Assembly (NCBI RefSeq): GCF_010747415.1 | Contig: NZ_JAAGNZ010000003.1 | Coordinates: 364,710 to 428,709 of the forward strand | Direction of reading: 5' to 3' | Source of the DNA: Spirosoma agri | GTDB taxonomy: Bacteria; Bacteroidota; Bacteroidia; Cytophagales; Spirosomataceae | DNA: 64,000 nt | Program-made: the position numbers and the translations under genes | Part shown: piece by piece, positions 1 to 8,636 of the stretch | How the letters are laid out: each line of letters begins with the position of its first letter | Position numbering within the stretch: the first letter of the stretch is position 1 | Notes under the pieces: generated by a model | Databases searched by the model: none | What the model saw: the letters and a program-made list of their open reading frames with translations, nothing else | Told to the model about the DNA's origin: nothing

Positions 1-573
1 TGGGGCCAGGAAATCGATCACAATATTTTTCCCGATTCGGTGGCCCTGGCCCAGGCGCGACAACGCGGAACAGACCAGCATTCCGTGTACGGTGATCCTC
101 AGTTCATCGATCCTGGAAAGGGTGACTTTCGGGTAAAAGAGGGGTCGATTGCGCTGGCCGCCGGGTTCAAAAACTTTCCGATGGACAGCTTTGGCGTAGT
201 TTCTCCCCGCTTGAAAAAGCACGCTAAATCAGTGCCGCTGCCAACCCTCATTAAACTGACCAAAGTTGGTGACACCGAATCGATCCAGTTTATGGGAGCA
301 ACGGTCAAGAATCTGACGTCGCTGGGGGAACGGTCGGCAACGGGGATGGACGAAGCGCGGGGAGTACTGGTAGTACGTGTGCCTTCCGAATCCGAAGCAT
401 CTACACTCCTACAGGTCAATGATGTTATTCTATCGTTCAATGACAAAAAAATCAATACGCTACGAGACCTGTTCGAGGCACGTCTTCTGGTGATCGGTTC
501 AAGCACTACCGTAGTGGTTTTTCGTAATCAAAAGGAATTAAAACAAGGAATCGAATTACATGAAAAACGATAG
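1..573 (+). CDS. C-terminal part of a beta-helix protein with a terminal PDZ domain (partial)
   Basis: The reading frame is open from the first base of the window, so the gene begins upstream. The first ~55 visible residues (GDPQFIDPGKGDFRVKEGS) are the typical last rung of right-handed parallel beta-helix proteins, which are often secreted polysaccharide-binding or polysaccharide-cleaving proteins. The last ~90 residues look like a PDZ domain, with a GVLVVRV strand followed by LQVNDVILSFNDKKI, the usual PDZ carboxylate-loop and helix region. The stop lies inside the next gene, with a 14-base overlap, so the two are probably co-transcribed. The neighbouring mutarotase-like and fucosidase genes suggest a role in extracellular deoxy-sugar glycan processing. 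The substrate cannot be read from this fragment. Confidence 0.75.
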   Translation, partial: WGQEIDHNIFPDSVALAQARQRGTDQHSVYGDPQFIDPGKGDFRVKEGSIALAAGFKNFPMDSFGVVSPRLKKHAKSVPLPTLIKLTKVGDTESIQFMGATVKNLTSLGERSATGMDEARGVLVVRVPSESEASTLLQVNDVILSFNDKKINTLRDLFEARLLVIGSSTTVVVFRNQKELKQGIELHEKR

Positions 574-946
574 CTCAGACCTGGTAGAACCCCTGAAAGC
601 CAGCTATTACAAGCGTTTTTGCAAGACAATGGAGCTGAAGAATGATGCCGGACTGATCGACGCCTACAAAAAAGTCCATGCGCCCGGAGCAGGATGGCCC
701 GAAATCACCCAGGGAATGAAGGAGGTTGGGATTATGGCGATGGAGCTTTACCTGCTGGGGACCACACTGTTTATGATTATGGATACCGTAGCCGACTTTG
801 TTCACGACCGGGCTATGGCCGAACTAGCGAGCAAACCCTACCAGGACGAATGGGAGGCCCACGTGTCGCAATTCCAGGATATCACAACGGTGGCCACCGC
901 TAACCAGAAATGGCAGCTGATGGAGCAGATTTATAAAATGGAATAG
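560..946 (+). CDS. L-rhamnose mutarotase family protein
   Basis: A 128-residue protein of the L-rhamnose mutarotase (RhaM/DUF718) family, small dimeric alpha/beta-barrel enzymes that interconvert the anomers of L-rhamnose or related deoxy sugars in the cytoplasm. The family pattern is visible: YYKRF strand, HAPGAGWPEI loop, a GIMAMELYL strand, LFMIMDT strand and an EWEAHVSQFQ helix. It has no signal peptide. It starts inside the preceding beta-helix gene and is followed 65 bases later by an alpha-L-fucosidase, so L-fucose rather than L-rhamnose is a reasonable substrate guess. Length is close to the ~104-115 residues usual for the family, with a slightly longer N-terminus. Family assignment is fairly sure; sugar specificity is inference. 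Confidence 0.8.
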   Translation: MKNDSSDLVEPLKASYYKRFCKTMELKNDAGLIDAYKKVHAPGAGWPEITQGMKEVGIMAMELYLLGTTLFMIMDTVADFVHDRAMAELASKPYQDEWEAHVSQFQDITTVATANQKWQLMEQIYKME

Positions 947-1011
947 AGGTACAGGATTGGTTCCGGATTACCCTTATTGCGTAATGACACTATAAATTGA
1001 CGAGTAACTTT

Positions 1012-3108
1012 ATGAATAACGTTAATAACGTAACGAAACGTTTTTCTTGCGCTTTACTGCTCTGCATAGGGCTCACTGGCATCGTGTGTGCGCAGCCCAA
1101 AGCACCTAAACCATTTGGTCCGATACCCAATGAGAATCAGATGCGCTGGCAGGAGATGGAGTACTACGCCTTTATCCACTATTCGACGAACACCTACACC
1201 GATCAGGAATGGGGCTACGGTGATGATGACCCTAAAATTTTCAATCCGGATAAACTCGATTGCCGTCAGTGGGCGCGCGTTTGCAAGGAGGCCGGGATGA
1301 AAGGAATTATCCTGACGGCCAAACACCATTCCGGATTCTGTTTATGGCCTTCCAAATACACCGAGTATTCGGTAAAGAATTCGCCCTGGAAGAATGGCAA
1401 AGGCGATATTGTTCGGGATCTGGCCAATGCTTGCAAAGAATATGGGCTGAAACTGGGCATTTATTTATCGCCCTGGGACCGGAACTATGCCGGCTACGGT
1501 CGCCCTGAATACATCACGTATTTTCGAAACCAGCTTCGGGAACTGCTGACCAATTATGGCGATATTTTCGAGATTTGGTTCGATGGGGCCAACGGCGGCT
1601 CGGGCTATTATGGGGGTGCCCGCGAAACCCGGAAAATCGACCGGACCACTTATTACGACTGGAAGAATACGTATCAGCTCATTCGCCAGCTACAACCCAA
1701 GATTGTTATCTGGAACGATGGTGGAGAACGAGGAGATTTGCGCTGGGTAGGTACCGAACAAGGTTACGTTGGCGAAACGAACTGGAGTTTGTTAAATGCT
1801 ACCGGCGACGTACCCGAAGATATGTTACGTCATGGTCTGGAGAACGGCGACTCGTGGGTACCGGGCGAAGTCAATACGTCCATCCGGCCGGGCTGGTTCT
1901 ACCATACGTATGAGGATAGTCGAGTAAAAACGTTACCGCAGTTATTGACCATTTACTATAGTTCTTTCGGACGAAATGGTACTATGCTGCTTAACTTCCC
2001 CATTGACCAAAGGGGAATGATTCATGAAAATGACGCGAAAGCGTCTAAAGAACTGGCCAAAGTGGTCAAAGAAGCCTTTGCCGTCAATCTGGCCGAGAAG
2101 AAGAAAGCCACCGCGTCGAACGTTCGGGCTGGGGCCAAAGACTTTAGCGCTGATAAAGCCCTGGACGGTAACAAAAATACATACTGGGCCACCGACGATG
2201 CGGTAAAAACGGCGTCTCTGACTATCGACTTTGGCAAACCAACTACGTTTAACCGCTTTTTGGCACAGGAGTACATTCGTCTGGGGCAACGCGTCAAAGC
2301 CTTTACCGTGGAGGCACTTGTCAACGGGGCGTGGAAAGAATTGGCCAGGCAAACCACTATTGGCTATAAACGTATCCTTATTCTCCCCACTGTAACGGCC
2401 ACCCAACTTCGGTTTACGATAACCGACACCAAAAGCAGCCCGATCATCGCCAATTTAGGCGTTTATAACGCTCCCCAGATACTGATTGCGCCTACCATCA
2501 CACGAAATAAAGCAGGCGACGTAATGATTAAAGCCTCTGACAAAGAATCCGTTATATACTACACTTTGGATGGTAGCACCCCAACGAAAGCCTCCCAATC
2601 CTACAATGCTCCTATACCGGCTGCCGGTAAAGTGACCATTCAGGCCATCGCTTACGACCCCGTGTCGGGAAAAAGCAGCCCGGTGACGACTGAAAAATTC
2701 GATATTGCGCATAAAAACTGGAAGATTGTTGGCACAACCGACGAAAAAGCAGACAACCTCATTGATGGAAACCCAGGCTCGGCCTGGTATCAGCCACAGC
2801 GTGAAAAAATGCCCGTCGATGTTGTCATCGATTTGGGTCAGGAAGAAAATCTGGCAGGCTTCAAATACTTGCCTGACCAGGCTCGGATAAACGGAGTTAT
2901 TACAACCTATGAGTTCTCTGTTTCGCCCGATAATCAGCAGTGGAAATTGGTCAGTGAAGGCGAGTTTTCAAATATCAAAAACAATCCTCTATGGCAAATC
3001 AAAACCTTTAATCCTGTAAAAGCGCGCTATGTTCGGCTAAGGGCTACTCATAACACGCAAAACAACGACGCGGCTGGCTACGCCGAATTGGACGTGTTAA
3101 CGAATTGA
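1012..3108 (+). CDS. Secreted GH29 alpha-L-fucosidase with discoidin and chitobiase-like C-terminal domains
   Basis: Exported glycoside hydrolase removing alpha-L-fucose from glycans. ATG at 1012 is preferred over the upstream TTG at 997, because it gives a compact signal peptide ending near VCAQ. The GH29 barrel fills about residues 30-360: FIHYSTNTYTDQEW, AKHHSGFCLW, and EIWFDGANGG, whose Asp is the family nucleophile. After it come an F5/8 type C (discoidin) sugar-binding domain (about 365-485), a chitobiase/hexosaminidase C-terminal-like module (YYTLDGSTPTK, about 500-560), and a second F5/8 type C domain (about 575-698). The mutarotase-family gene just upstream fits a fucose-release and use pathway. 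The domain order is typical of Bacteroidota fucosidases, and the frame is intact. Confidence 0.93.
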   Translation: MNNVNNVTKRFSCALLLCIGLTGIVCAQPKAPKPFGPIPNENQMRWQEMEYYAFIHYSTNTYTDQEWGYGDDDPKIFNPDKLDCRQWARVCKEAGMKGIILTAKHHSGFCLWPSKYTEYSVKNSPWKNGKGDIVRDLANACKEYGLKLGIYLSPWDRNYAGYGRPEYITYFRNQLRELLTNYGDIFEIWFDGANGGSGYYGGARETRKIDRTTYYDWKNTYQLIRQLQPKIVIWNDGGERGDLRWVGTEQGYVGETNWSLLNATGDVPEDMLRHGLENGDSWVPGEVNTSIRPGWFYHTYEDSRVKTLPQLLTIYYSSFGRNGTMLLNFPIDQRGMIHENDAKASKELAKVVKEAFAVNLAEKKKATASNVRAGAKDFSADKALDGNKNTYWATDDAVKTASLTIDFGKPTTFNRFLAQEYIRLGQRVKAFTVEALVNGAWKELARQTTIGYKRILILPTVTATQLRFTITDTKSSPIIANLGVYNAPQILIAPTITRNKAGDVMIKASDKESVIYYTLDGSTPTKASQSYNAPIPAAGKVTIQAIAYDPVSGKSSPVTTEKFDIAHKNWKIVGTTDEKADNLIDGNPGSAWYQPQREKMPVDVVIDLGQEENLAGFKYLPDQARINGVITTYEFSVSPDNQQWKLVSEGEFSNIKNNPLWQIKTFNPVKARYVRLRATHNTQNNDAAGYAELDVLTN

Positions 3109-3343
3109 GCGATAGCCACTGAAGCATACGGGGCTCGAGATGAAAGACATTAAAATGGTCAATCGCCGGGCGCATTGAATCGGGCAACCACTCAACTTTT
3201 CGTTGGTAAAACTCTTCAATATTCTACGTCTTCAGCCATGGGATCATTTTATATTTTTCAAATAAAGTTAAGCTTTTCACTTGGACAGATTATTTAATAA
3301 TTAGTCCAAGTAAACCTCTGGATATTATCTGAGCAGGATAATC
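3109..3343. other. Intergenic stretch with a small hairpin
   Basis: No gene is seen between the fucosidase and the transposase remnant. An 8-bp inverted repeat (ACTTGGAC at 3279-3286, GTCCAAGT at 3304-3311) with an AT-rich loop could be a weak terminator or an insertion-sequence end. It has no clear T-run after it. Confidence 0.3.
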
Positions 3344-3610
3344 CTGTATGCTGGCCGCAAAAACTACAAACGGACGGTGGAACCCGTCTTGGGTAATCGG
3401 GTGGCATACACTGGGTTGCGAAAGATTAATGTACGGGGTAAAGCGGGAGCTCACAAAATGATGCTGATGGCAGCTATTGCTTTCAACCTGAAGGCGTATA
3501 TGAAATTCACCACCAAGTCAGTTCTTAGTCAGGCCCAAGCCCTAGAGGCAAAATGTTCATTGCCTTCTGGAGACCCTTTTTTAGGCCCTGGCGTGCTTTT
3601 TCTCAACTAG
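3344..3610 (+). pseudogene. Transposase C-terminal remnant (IS1182/IS4-like)
   Basis: The frame reads LYAGRKNYKRTVEPVLGNRV and then GLRKINVRGKAGAHK, MAAIAFNLKAYMKF. This is the C-terminal end of DDE transposases of the IS1182 type, where the sequence around the RTVEPVLG and RG..AN/HK..MAA.AYNL motifs is conserved. Only about 85 residues survive. No N-terminal catalytic part is found upstream, so this is an inactive relic. The following 290 bases to the LytTR regulator gene show nothing recognisable. Confidence 0.75.
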
Positions 3611-3903
3611 AAGGGAGAAGGGCAGACGATGATAGAAAAATCTGATTTACCATTTCAGACGCTGAAAAATCGGTAAAGAAAGCGGAGTTATGCAACAGCC
3701 ACGTCCCATTTTCTGAAGCAGACAAATGACGATTCTACCGTTTCACGAGGGAGCGTTTCGTGCGACGACCTATTCATTCGTAGTCATTTCTCATTAGATA
3801 GGAAATGTGGTGAGTTGAAGCTATGATCGACGTGCTTCACATCTGACCTAAGTAGTTAACACAGAACGGAAGGATTATTCCGCACACTCAACGGATTTCA
3901 ACA

Positions 3904-4596
3904 TTAACTAAAACGACCGAGCAGTTCCTGGCGAAAAGTAGCCGATAGAGGCAGAGAATGACCCGCCAAGGTAACTTGATGCCGCTCAATTTTATCAATT
4001 TTCGCCAGCGAAATAACATAGGACTTATGGATACGCACAAATTGATCAGCCGGTAATTTATCCATCGCTTCGGACAGTTTCATCCGGCTTAACGTGCGCC
4101 GATCAAGCTCATAAAACGTTAGATAATTGTCATCGGCTTCAATGTACAGCAAAGAAGCCAAATCAATCCGTGCCCAGTCGTAACCCGTTTTGACAAATAG
4201 ATGATCATTGGTCGCTGGTTTTCGGGAAGGCAAACTGGCTAGTCGATCGGCCGCACGGTGGCAAGCCTGTAAAAAACGGCTAAGGCTAATCGGCTTTAGC
4301 AAATAGTCAATGGCTGCCAGGTCGAAACCATCAACCGCGTAGTGGCGATAGGCGGTGGTAAAAATGATAGGCATGGAAGAGTCCAAGAGACGGGCCATTT
4401 CCAGACCTGATAAATCCGGCATCTGGATATCCAGAAAGAGCAGATCAACGGGTTGCGTTTGTAAGTAGACCAGCGCTTCGGTCGCACTAGCAAACGTAGC
4501 TAAAACGGTCAAATACGGCACTTTGCTGGCATGGGCCTGAAGTACGCTCAAGCCCATGGGTTCATCATCGATCAAAATACAACGGATCGTAGACAT
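3904..4596 (-). CDS. LytTR-family response regulator
   Basis: A 230-residue cytoplasmic response regulator. Residues 1-120 form a receiver domain with the acidic DDE cluster at 10-12, the phosphoacceptor Asp at about 56 (LFLDIQMP), a Thr in IIFTTAYRH and a Lys in YLLKPI. Residues about 130-230 form a LytTR DNA-binding domain (LLYIEADDNYLTFYE, FVRIHKSYVISL). LytTR domains bind direct repeats, and a perfect 10-bp direct repeat with 21-bp period lies in front of the operon's first gene at 7223-7253. The gene is last in a minus-strand operon after the kinase and a thioredoxin-like protein, 8 bases from the latter. The kinase at 6107-7156 is its expected partner. Confidence 0.93.
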   Translation of the reverse strand: MSTIRCILIDDEPMGLSVLQAHASKVPYLTVLATFASATEALVYLQTQPVDLLFLDIQMPDLSGLEMARLLDSSMPIIFTTAYRHYAVDGFDLAAIDYLLKPISLSRFLQACHRAADRLASLPSRKPATNDHLFVKTGYDWARIDLASLLYIEADDNYLTFYELDRRTLSRMKLSEAMDKLPADQFVRIHKSYVISLAKIDKIERHQVTLAGHSLPLSATFRQELLGRFS

Positions 4597-4604
4597 ATCC
4601 TTTT

Positions 4605-6092
4605 TTACAATAACTGCTCGATTTGCTCATACAGGGCGGCTTTATCGGAGGGACGTTTTCCATGCAGGGTGACAATCTTACCCGACTTATCAACTAAGAT
4701 ATACGATGGAAATTGAAGCGTATCATTCTGGGCATATAGTTTCCGTAAATTCTGTTCCAATTCTTTTCCGGCCAAGATATGGTAACCCGTTAACCCATAA
4801 AAAGCGACGGTTTTCTGCCAGTGTTTTTCCGGATTGGGACTGTGTTCGACAGCTATGTAAACAAAATCAACTGGTTTTCCTTTGAAGCGATCTTTCAAGG
4901 CCTGATTGAAGCTAAATTCCTGACGACAGGGACCACACCAGGTGCCCCACATATCCACATAAATCACTCGTCCCCGGTGGGCGGCAACCAGCGAATCAAC
5001 GGTAAGTATCTGTTGAGAATTTGGGACAAAGTGAACATCGACCAGATCGGTTTTCGTCTTAGCCAGGCTGATCAAATACGGTTTCATTACCTCCTGTACG
5101 TAAGGTCGGTAGGGACTATCCGGAAAACGGTTCATGAAATCCTGATACGCTTCCTGCTGATAGGCCAGATCTCCCTGATAAATGCCATTGGTCAGGAAAG
5201 AAGCAATGGCTCGCTCCAGCGAATGCCCTGTCAGTCCGTAGTTTAAGGCGGAATACGTCCAATAGCGTTCCCCTTTCTGGCGAACCTCCTGATTAATTTG
5301 GGCAAACGGTTTTTTAAAGATGGCTTCGGCAATGAGACCAAATTCGTCTTTTGTAGCGGCAAGATGCTGAAGGTAGCGGGGGTAATAGGCAATCACAATT
5401 TGGTAGTGATAACTGGTTAAGGCCTCTGCATTCGATAAGGTAATCGCCTGGTGTGCTTGTTTCAACGCCTGCCGCCATTCGTCCCTGCCGTAGCGGGATT
5501 TGTTGGCTTGGGTCCACACTCCATTGCGCCAGATCAAATCCCAAAGCGTACTGGCGGCAAAGTAGTTAACATCGGCCTGGATCATACGTAAAAAAGCCGG
5601 AGAGGGTTTGAACGGAGTTCTCTTCAGCTTTAGCCGGGCAGACTGTTGGGCCTTTTGCAGGTCTGCCAGGATCTGGTCAGGCTTGGAGAGGGAGTCATTC
5701 CAGGTGGGCTTACCCAGGGCGGCAAAAGTCAGGCCCAGCTGCTGACGAAATTGATTTTGCTTTCCCAGGCTTCCCCCAAATCGAATCGTTTTTAAGGAGT
5801 CATCGGACTGGATCGACAGCTTCTTTCCCGGTTCGACGTACAGATACAAGCGTTTGCCCGCGTAGGTTAAAAAGATGATTTGAGGTTGTCGAACAGCTAG
5901 TTGAACGAAAAAGCGGCCCTGGCTATCAGAAACTATCTCCTGGGAGTTCGGTTCATATAGCCAACAATCGAAGGGCACGTTCAAAACGAGCGATCTTCCC
6001 GGTTTAGCTGGTAGGATCTGTCCGGAAATCATTACCTGAGCATGGGTATCCCTAAGCCCAATCAGGGCTATCAGAAAAAGAATCAGTCGCAT
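4605..6092 (-). CDS. TlpA-like thioredoxin-fold protein (DUF-containing N-terminus)
   Basis: A 495-residue secreted protein with an N-terminal signal peptide (LILFLIALIGLRDTHAQ). The middle is a long helical region of no known function. The C-terminal ~150 residues are a TlpA/ResA-like thioredoxin fold with a WCGPC redox centre (cysteines at about 386 and 389) and the cis-Pro strand FPSYILVD. Such proteins act as disulfide reductases at the outer face of the inner membrane or in the periplasm. The unusual point is its place between a LytS-type kinase and its LytTR regulator, with gaps of only 14 and 8 bases. This makes it a candidate redox sensor input or target of the pair. The fold is certain; the signalling role is inference. 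Confidence 0.88.
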   Translation of the reverse strand: MRLILFLIALIGLRDTHAQVMISGQILPAKPGRSLVLNVPFDCWLYEPNSQEIVSDSQGRFFVQLAVRQPQIIFLTYAGKRLYLYVEPGKKLSIQSDDSLKTIRFGGSLGKQNQFRQQLGLTFAALGKPTWNDSLSKPDQILADLQKAQQSARLKLKRTPFKPSPAFLRMIQADVNYFAASTLWDLIWRNGVWTQANKSRYGRDEWRQALKQAHQAITLSNAEALTSYHYQIVIAYYPRYLQHLAATKDEFGLIAEAIFKKPFAQINQEVRQKGERYWTYSALNYGLTGHSLERAIASFLTNGIYQGDLAYQQEAYQDFMNRFPDSPYRPYVQEVMKPYLISLAKTKTDLVDVHFVPNSQQILTVDSLVAAHRGRVIYVDMWGTWCGPCRQEFSFNQALKDRFKGKPVDFVYIAVEHSPNPEKHWQKTVAFYGLTGYHILAGKELEQNLRKLYAQNDTLQFPSYILVDKSGKIVTLHGKRPSDKAALYEQIEQLL

Positions 6093-6106
6093 AAGTAAGC
6101 TGGAGA

Positions 6107-7156
6107 TTAGTGAAGCTGTAGGTGCAAGTGGACAAGGTATCGGTCCACATTCGGCTGAATAGTCAATTGATAATTTCCAGGATAAAGCAGGTCAAGGCGT
6201 TTTCGGGTATTTTGAATCCCCGTTCCTAACCCAGCCTGGTCTTCTCGAAGCGGAAAGGCACTATTTTCGATGACCAAATCCAGCTGTTGCTGCTGAACGA
6301 CCAATTGGAGCGTAATAAAACAGGGGTGATCCATTCGGATGCCGTATTTAAAGGCATTTTCGACAAAAGGAATGAGCAGTAAGGGAGCGATTAGAGCGGG
6401 CAGATCATCGTACTGAAGAGTCGTTTTAATCTGAATCGTATCGCGCTGAGGCAGCCGAAGCTGTTGCAGCTGTAAATAATCGGTAATAAAGGTGAATTCA
6501 TGAGCGACAGGAGTAAAGTCTTGCTGGGCCTCCGTGATCGTGTAGCGCATGATACTGGCTAACTGTTCAATACTTTGGGCCGTTTGTTGCGCCTTTTCTA
6601 GTAAAGCCGTTCCGTAGAGTGTATTGAGCGTATTAAAGAAAAAGTGGGGGTTAATCTGAGCTTTCAGTGCCGTGAGTTCGGCCTGAGTATGCTGAATCTG
6701 CTGTTGAGCCCGGGTGGTACGCTGCTGGATAAAGTCTCGCAGCAGGGCGTAGGCAAAACTATAGCCCGTAATAATGATAGCAGGCGCCCATAGGGTACTT
6801 ACCTGCCCTCCGAATTTCCATCGATTATACACCGTGAGTAGGGCGACAAAACCGATGGAACACAAACTGATGCTAAAAAGAAAATAGACGAAAGGCCTTT
6901 TTTTAAAGAGAAGCTGGTAGTTGATTTCGATGGGTAGAGTTCCCGCTAAAATAACGGCCCAAACTGCCTGATAGTAGTTATGATTAAGAAATCGCTGCCA
7001 CTGGGTGACCGAAGAGCCATCCGGGTTAATCAGGTACACGCCATTGGAGTGGACTTCGTACCAATAGGTTAGGGCATCGTTGAGTTCACTAACCGTCCAT
7101 AGGAGCAGGGCATGCAGCAGCCATTGTTGCCAGATAGTTAGCCGGGGTACGTTCAT
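6107..7156 (-). CDS. LytS/His_kinase-family sensor histidine kinase
   Basis: An integral-membrane histidine kinase of the LytS/YehU type (PF06580). ATG at 7156 is chosen over an upstream TTG. The first ~150 residues hold four or so hydrophobic segments (LLHALLLWTV, AVWAVILAGTLP, VYFLFSISLC, APAIIITGYSFAYALL). The phosphoacceptor motif QINPHFFFNTLNTLY follows at about residue 171, preceded by a Gln-rich coiled coil. The ATPase part has IAPLLLIPFVENAFKYGI (N-box) and GLGTGIQNTRKRLDLLY (G-box). It is the first gene of a three-gene operon with a TlpA-like protein and a LytTR regulator. The direct repeat 67 bases upstream suggests autoregulation. Confidence 0.93.
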   Translation of the reverse strand: MNVPRLTIWQQWLLHALLLWTVSELNDALTYWYEVHSNGVYLINPDGSSVTQWQRFLNHNYYQAVWAVILAGTLPIEINYQLLFKKRPFVYFLFSISLCSIGFVALLTVYNRWKFGGQVSTLWAPAIIITGYSFAYALLRDFIQQRTTRAQQQIQHTQAELTALKAQINPHFFFNTLNTLYGTALLEKAQQTAQSIEQLASIMRYTITEAQQDFTPVAHEFTFITDYLQLQQLRLPQRDTIQIKTTLQYDDLPALIAPLLLIPFVENAFKYGIRMDHPCFITLQLVVQQQQLDLVIENSAFPLREDQAGLGTGIQNTRKRLDLLYPGNYQLTIQPNVDRYLVHLHLQLH

Positions 7157-7222
7157 TGTGGGGCGATCTCCGATTGATAGACATCTCAAATCAAGCCCGC
7201 ATTTAGGTTATTCGCAATTAAA

Positions 7223-7253
7223 TGGGGTAAGTGGGACAAAGTTTGGGGTAAGT
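7223..7253 (-). promoter_or_regulatory. Candidate LytTR operator: 10-bp direct repeat, 21-bp period
   Basis: TGGGGTAAGT occurs at 7223-7232 and again at 7244-7253 (ACTTACCCCA read on the minus strand). The two copies are identical and one 21-bp period apart. LytTR proteins are known to bind two direct repeats of about 9-10 bp on the same DNA face. The site lies 67-97 bp upstream of the kinase start in the 320-bp gap 7190-7509. Nothing else recognisable is in that gap. Confidence 0.55.
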
Positions 7254-7509
7254 TGATAAAATGACTTTTAATGAGTCGTCGTTTATTGAAAACGTTGGTA
7301 GCGCTTTAGGCTCCAATTTATTTTTGACGGGCAAAAACAAGTCTGAACAAATTTAAATGGCCCTCTGATAAGCCGCCTATTCTGGCTCGTATGACAATTT
7401 CTTATCAAAGTGCCTATAGTCGCCTATTTCTGAAGTAGACACATAAAATTCTCATCGTCTCAGTTGGGAGTGATTTATGAGGACCTTCATCATACGCTGG
7501 TTGAGCGCA

Positions 7510-7860
7510 TCATTGTTCTTGGATGGCACTAAGTGATAAGTAATAATTCTTGTCACCCCCCACAAAGCCTAGTTGTTTGTCACTCTGATAGTAGGTACCG
7601 CTAAATTTGACTTTCAGACCAGTTTTTTGATAGTCAGTAGGCAGGTTGCAGGTGTAACCTAGATCATGGGAATCAAAGCTATTCGGGACCCGAATAAAGT
7701 AGCTGCTTTGCGTGGAATCATAGTACACCACACCGCTTACATTTTTAACCTGTTTAACCAAAGCACCAGCATTAGCACAGCGGGGGGCAATTACCTCTTC
7801 TTTTTTACAAGAGCCTATGATCAACAACAAGCTTACAAATGGGAAAAATATCGCTCTCAT
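7510..7860 (-). CDS. Small hypothetical lipoprotein
   Basis: A 116-residue protein from ATG 7860, with a lipoprotein signal whose lipobox ends IIGSC and puts the modified Cys at position 18. The mature protein begins CKKEEV, basic then acidic, which resembles the surface-export tags reported for Bacteroidota lipoproteins. The remainder is beta-rich (VSGVVYYDSTQSSYFI, GLKVKFSGTYYQSDK) and holds two more cysteines. I do not recognise a family and cannot give a function. It stands alone on the minus strand, with a strong hairpin between it and the upstream methyltransferase. Confidence 0.7.
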   Translation of the reverse strand: MRAIFFPFVSLLLIIGSCKKEEVIAPRCANAGALVKQVKNVSGVVYYDSTQSSYFIRVPNSFDSHDLGYTCNLPTDYQKTGLKVKFSGTYYQSDKQLGFVGGDKNYYLSLSAIQEQ

Positions 7861-7975
7861 ATCGTACAACTTTGCGAACATGATCCCCAGTTTGTGAGAA
7901 GAGTTGGAATTGGTAGTCTATTAATTGCCCCTTTTACAATGCTGATTTATGAAATCTGCTTCATCTCAGGTAAGA

Positions 7976-8016
7976 GCATTTTTGAGAGAATGGTATTTCC
8001 ATTCTCTCAAAAATGC
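7976..8016 (-). terminator. Strong hairpin terminator after the methyltransferase gene
   Basis: A perfect 18-bp inverted repeat (7976-7993 and 7999-8016) with a 5-base loop. The stem itself carries a run of five A/T bases at its foot. It lies 33 bp past the stop of the minus-strand methyltransferase gene, before the lipoprotein gene, so it should separate the two transcripts. Confidence 0.7.
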
Positions 8017-8048
8017 GGGGTTGTCTATAGCCAACAGATGCTTACCCG

Positions 8049-8636
8049 TTAGATTTTGACGGCATGGTAATAATGGTTTTCGCCCTCATCGTCGAATTCC
8101 TCTAGCAGTCTCAGTCCCCAAACAGCTAGTAAGTCTTTGTACGCCTGAGTTCCCAGAGAGGTAGACGTTCGGCTAGTCATCATATCCCGCCAAGTAGCGG
8201 CTTGAGACGGGGCCGTAAACAATAGCTTGCCGCCGGTCGACAAGGCATCCGCTGCTTTTCGTAACACTAGTATCTGTGCATCCATTGGTAGAAGAAACAG
8301 CAGGCCCCAGGCGATAATAGCATCAAATTGCCGCGCAAAAAATAAAGAATCTTCGACAGCTTCACAGGTAACTGGCGTGTTGGGGAAATTATGGTGGAAG
8401 GTTTGCACCAGCGTTGGCGATGCATCAATCCCATAAACGAGCATCCCTTCATCCATCAATATTTTAGAAACAGGTATACCCGTTCCGCAGCCCAAGTCGA
8501 GCACGGTAGCCTTTGGGGATAGAGTTTTGGCCCAGCGACGAACAGAAGATGCGCCAATGGCTTGTTGGCGAGTACTGATAAAACTGGCTGCGAAGTCTTC
8601 GTACCCGTTTGATTTGTCCATTATCTTCATCGCCAT
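8049..8636 (-). CDS. Class I SAM-dependent methyltransferase
   Basis: A 195-residue soluble methyltransferase with the Rossmann-type SAM site: motif I VLDLGCGTGIPVS (about residue 45), motif II YGIDASP, an acidic VEDSLF loop, and motif IV FDAIIAWGLLFLL. The methyl acceptor cannot be told from sequence; the closest general class is the small Methyltransf_11/25-type enzymes. Two in-frame ATGs at 8630 and 8621 are alternative starts, since no ribosome-binding site decides. It is monocistronic and ends at a strong hairpin. Confidence 0.85.
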   Translation of the reverse strand: MAMKIMDKSNGYEDFAASFISTRQQAIGASSVRRWAKTLSPKATVLDLGCGTGIPVSKILMDEGMLVYGIDASPTLVQTFHHNFPNTPVTCEAVEDSLFFARQFDAIIAWGLLFLLPMDAQILVLRKAADALSTGGKLLFTAPSQAATWRDMMTSRTSTSLGTQAYKDLLAVWGLRLLEEFDDEGENHYYHAVKI

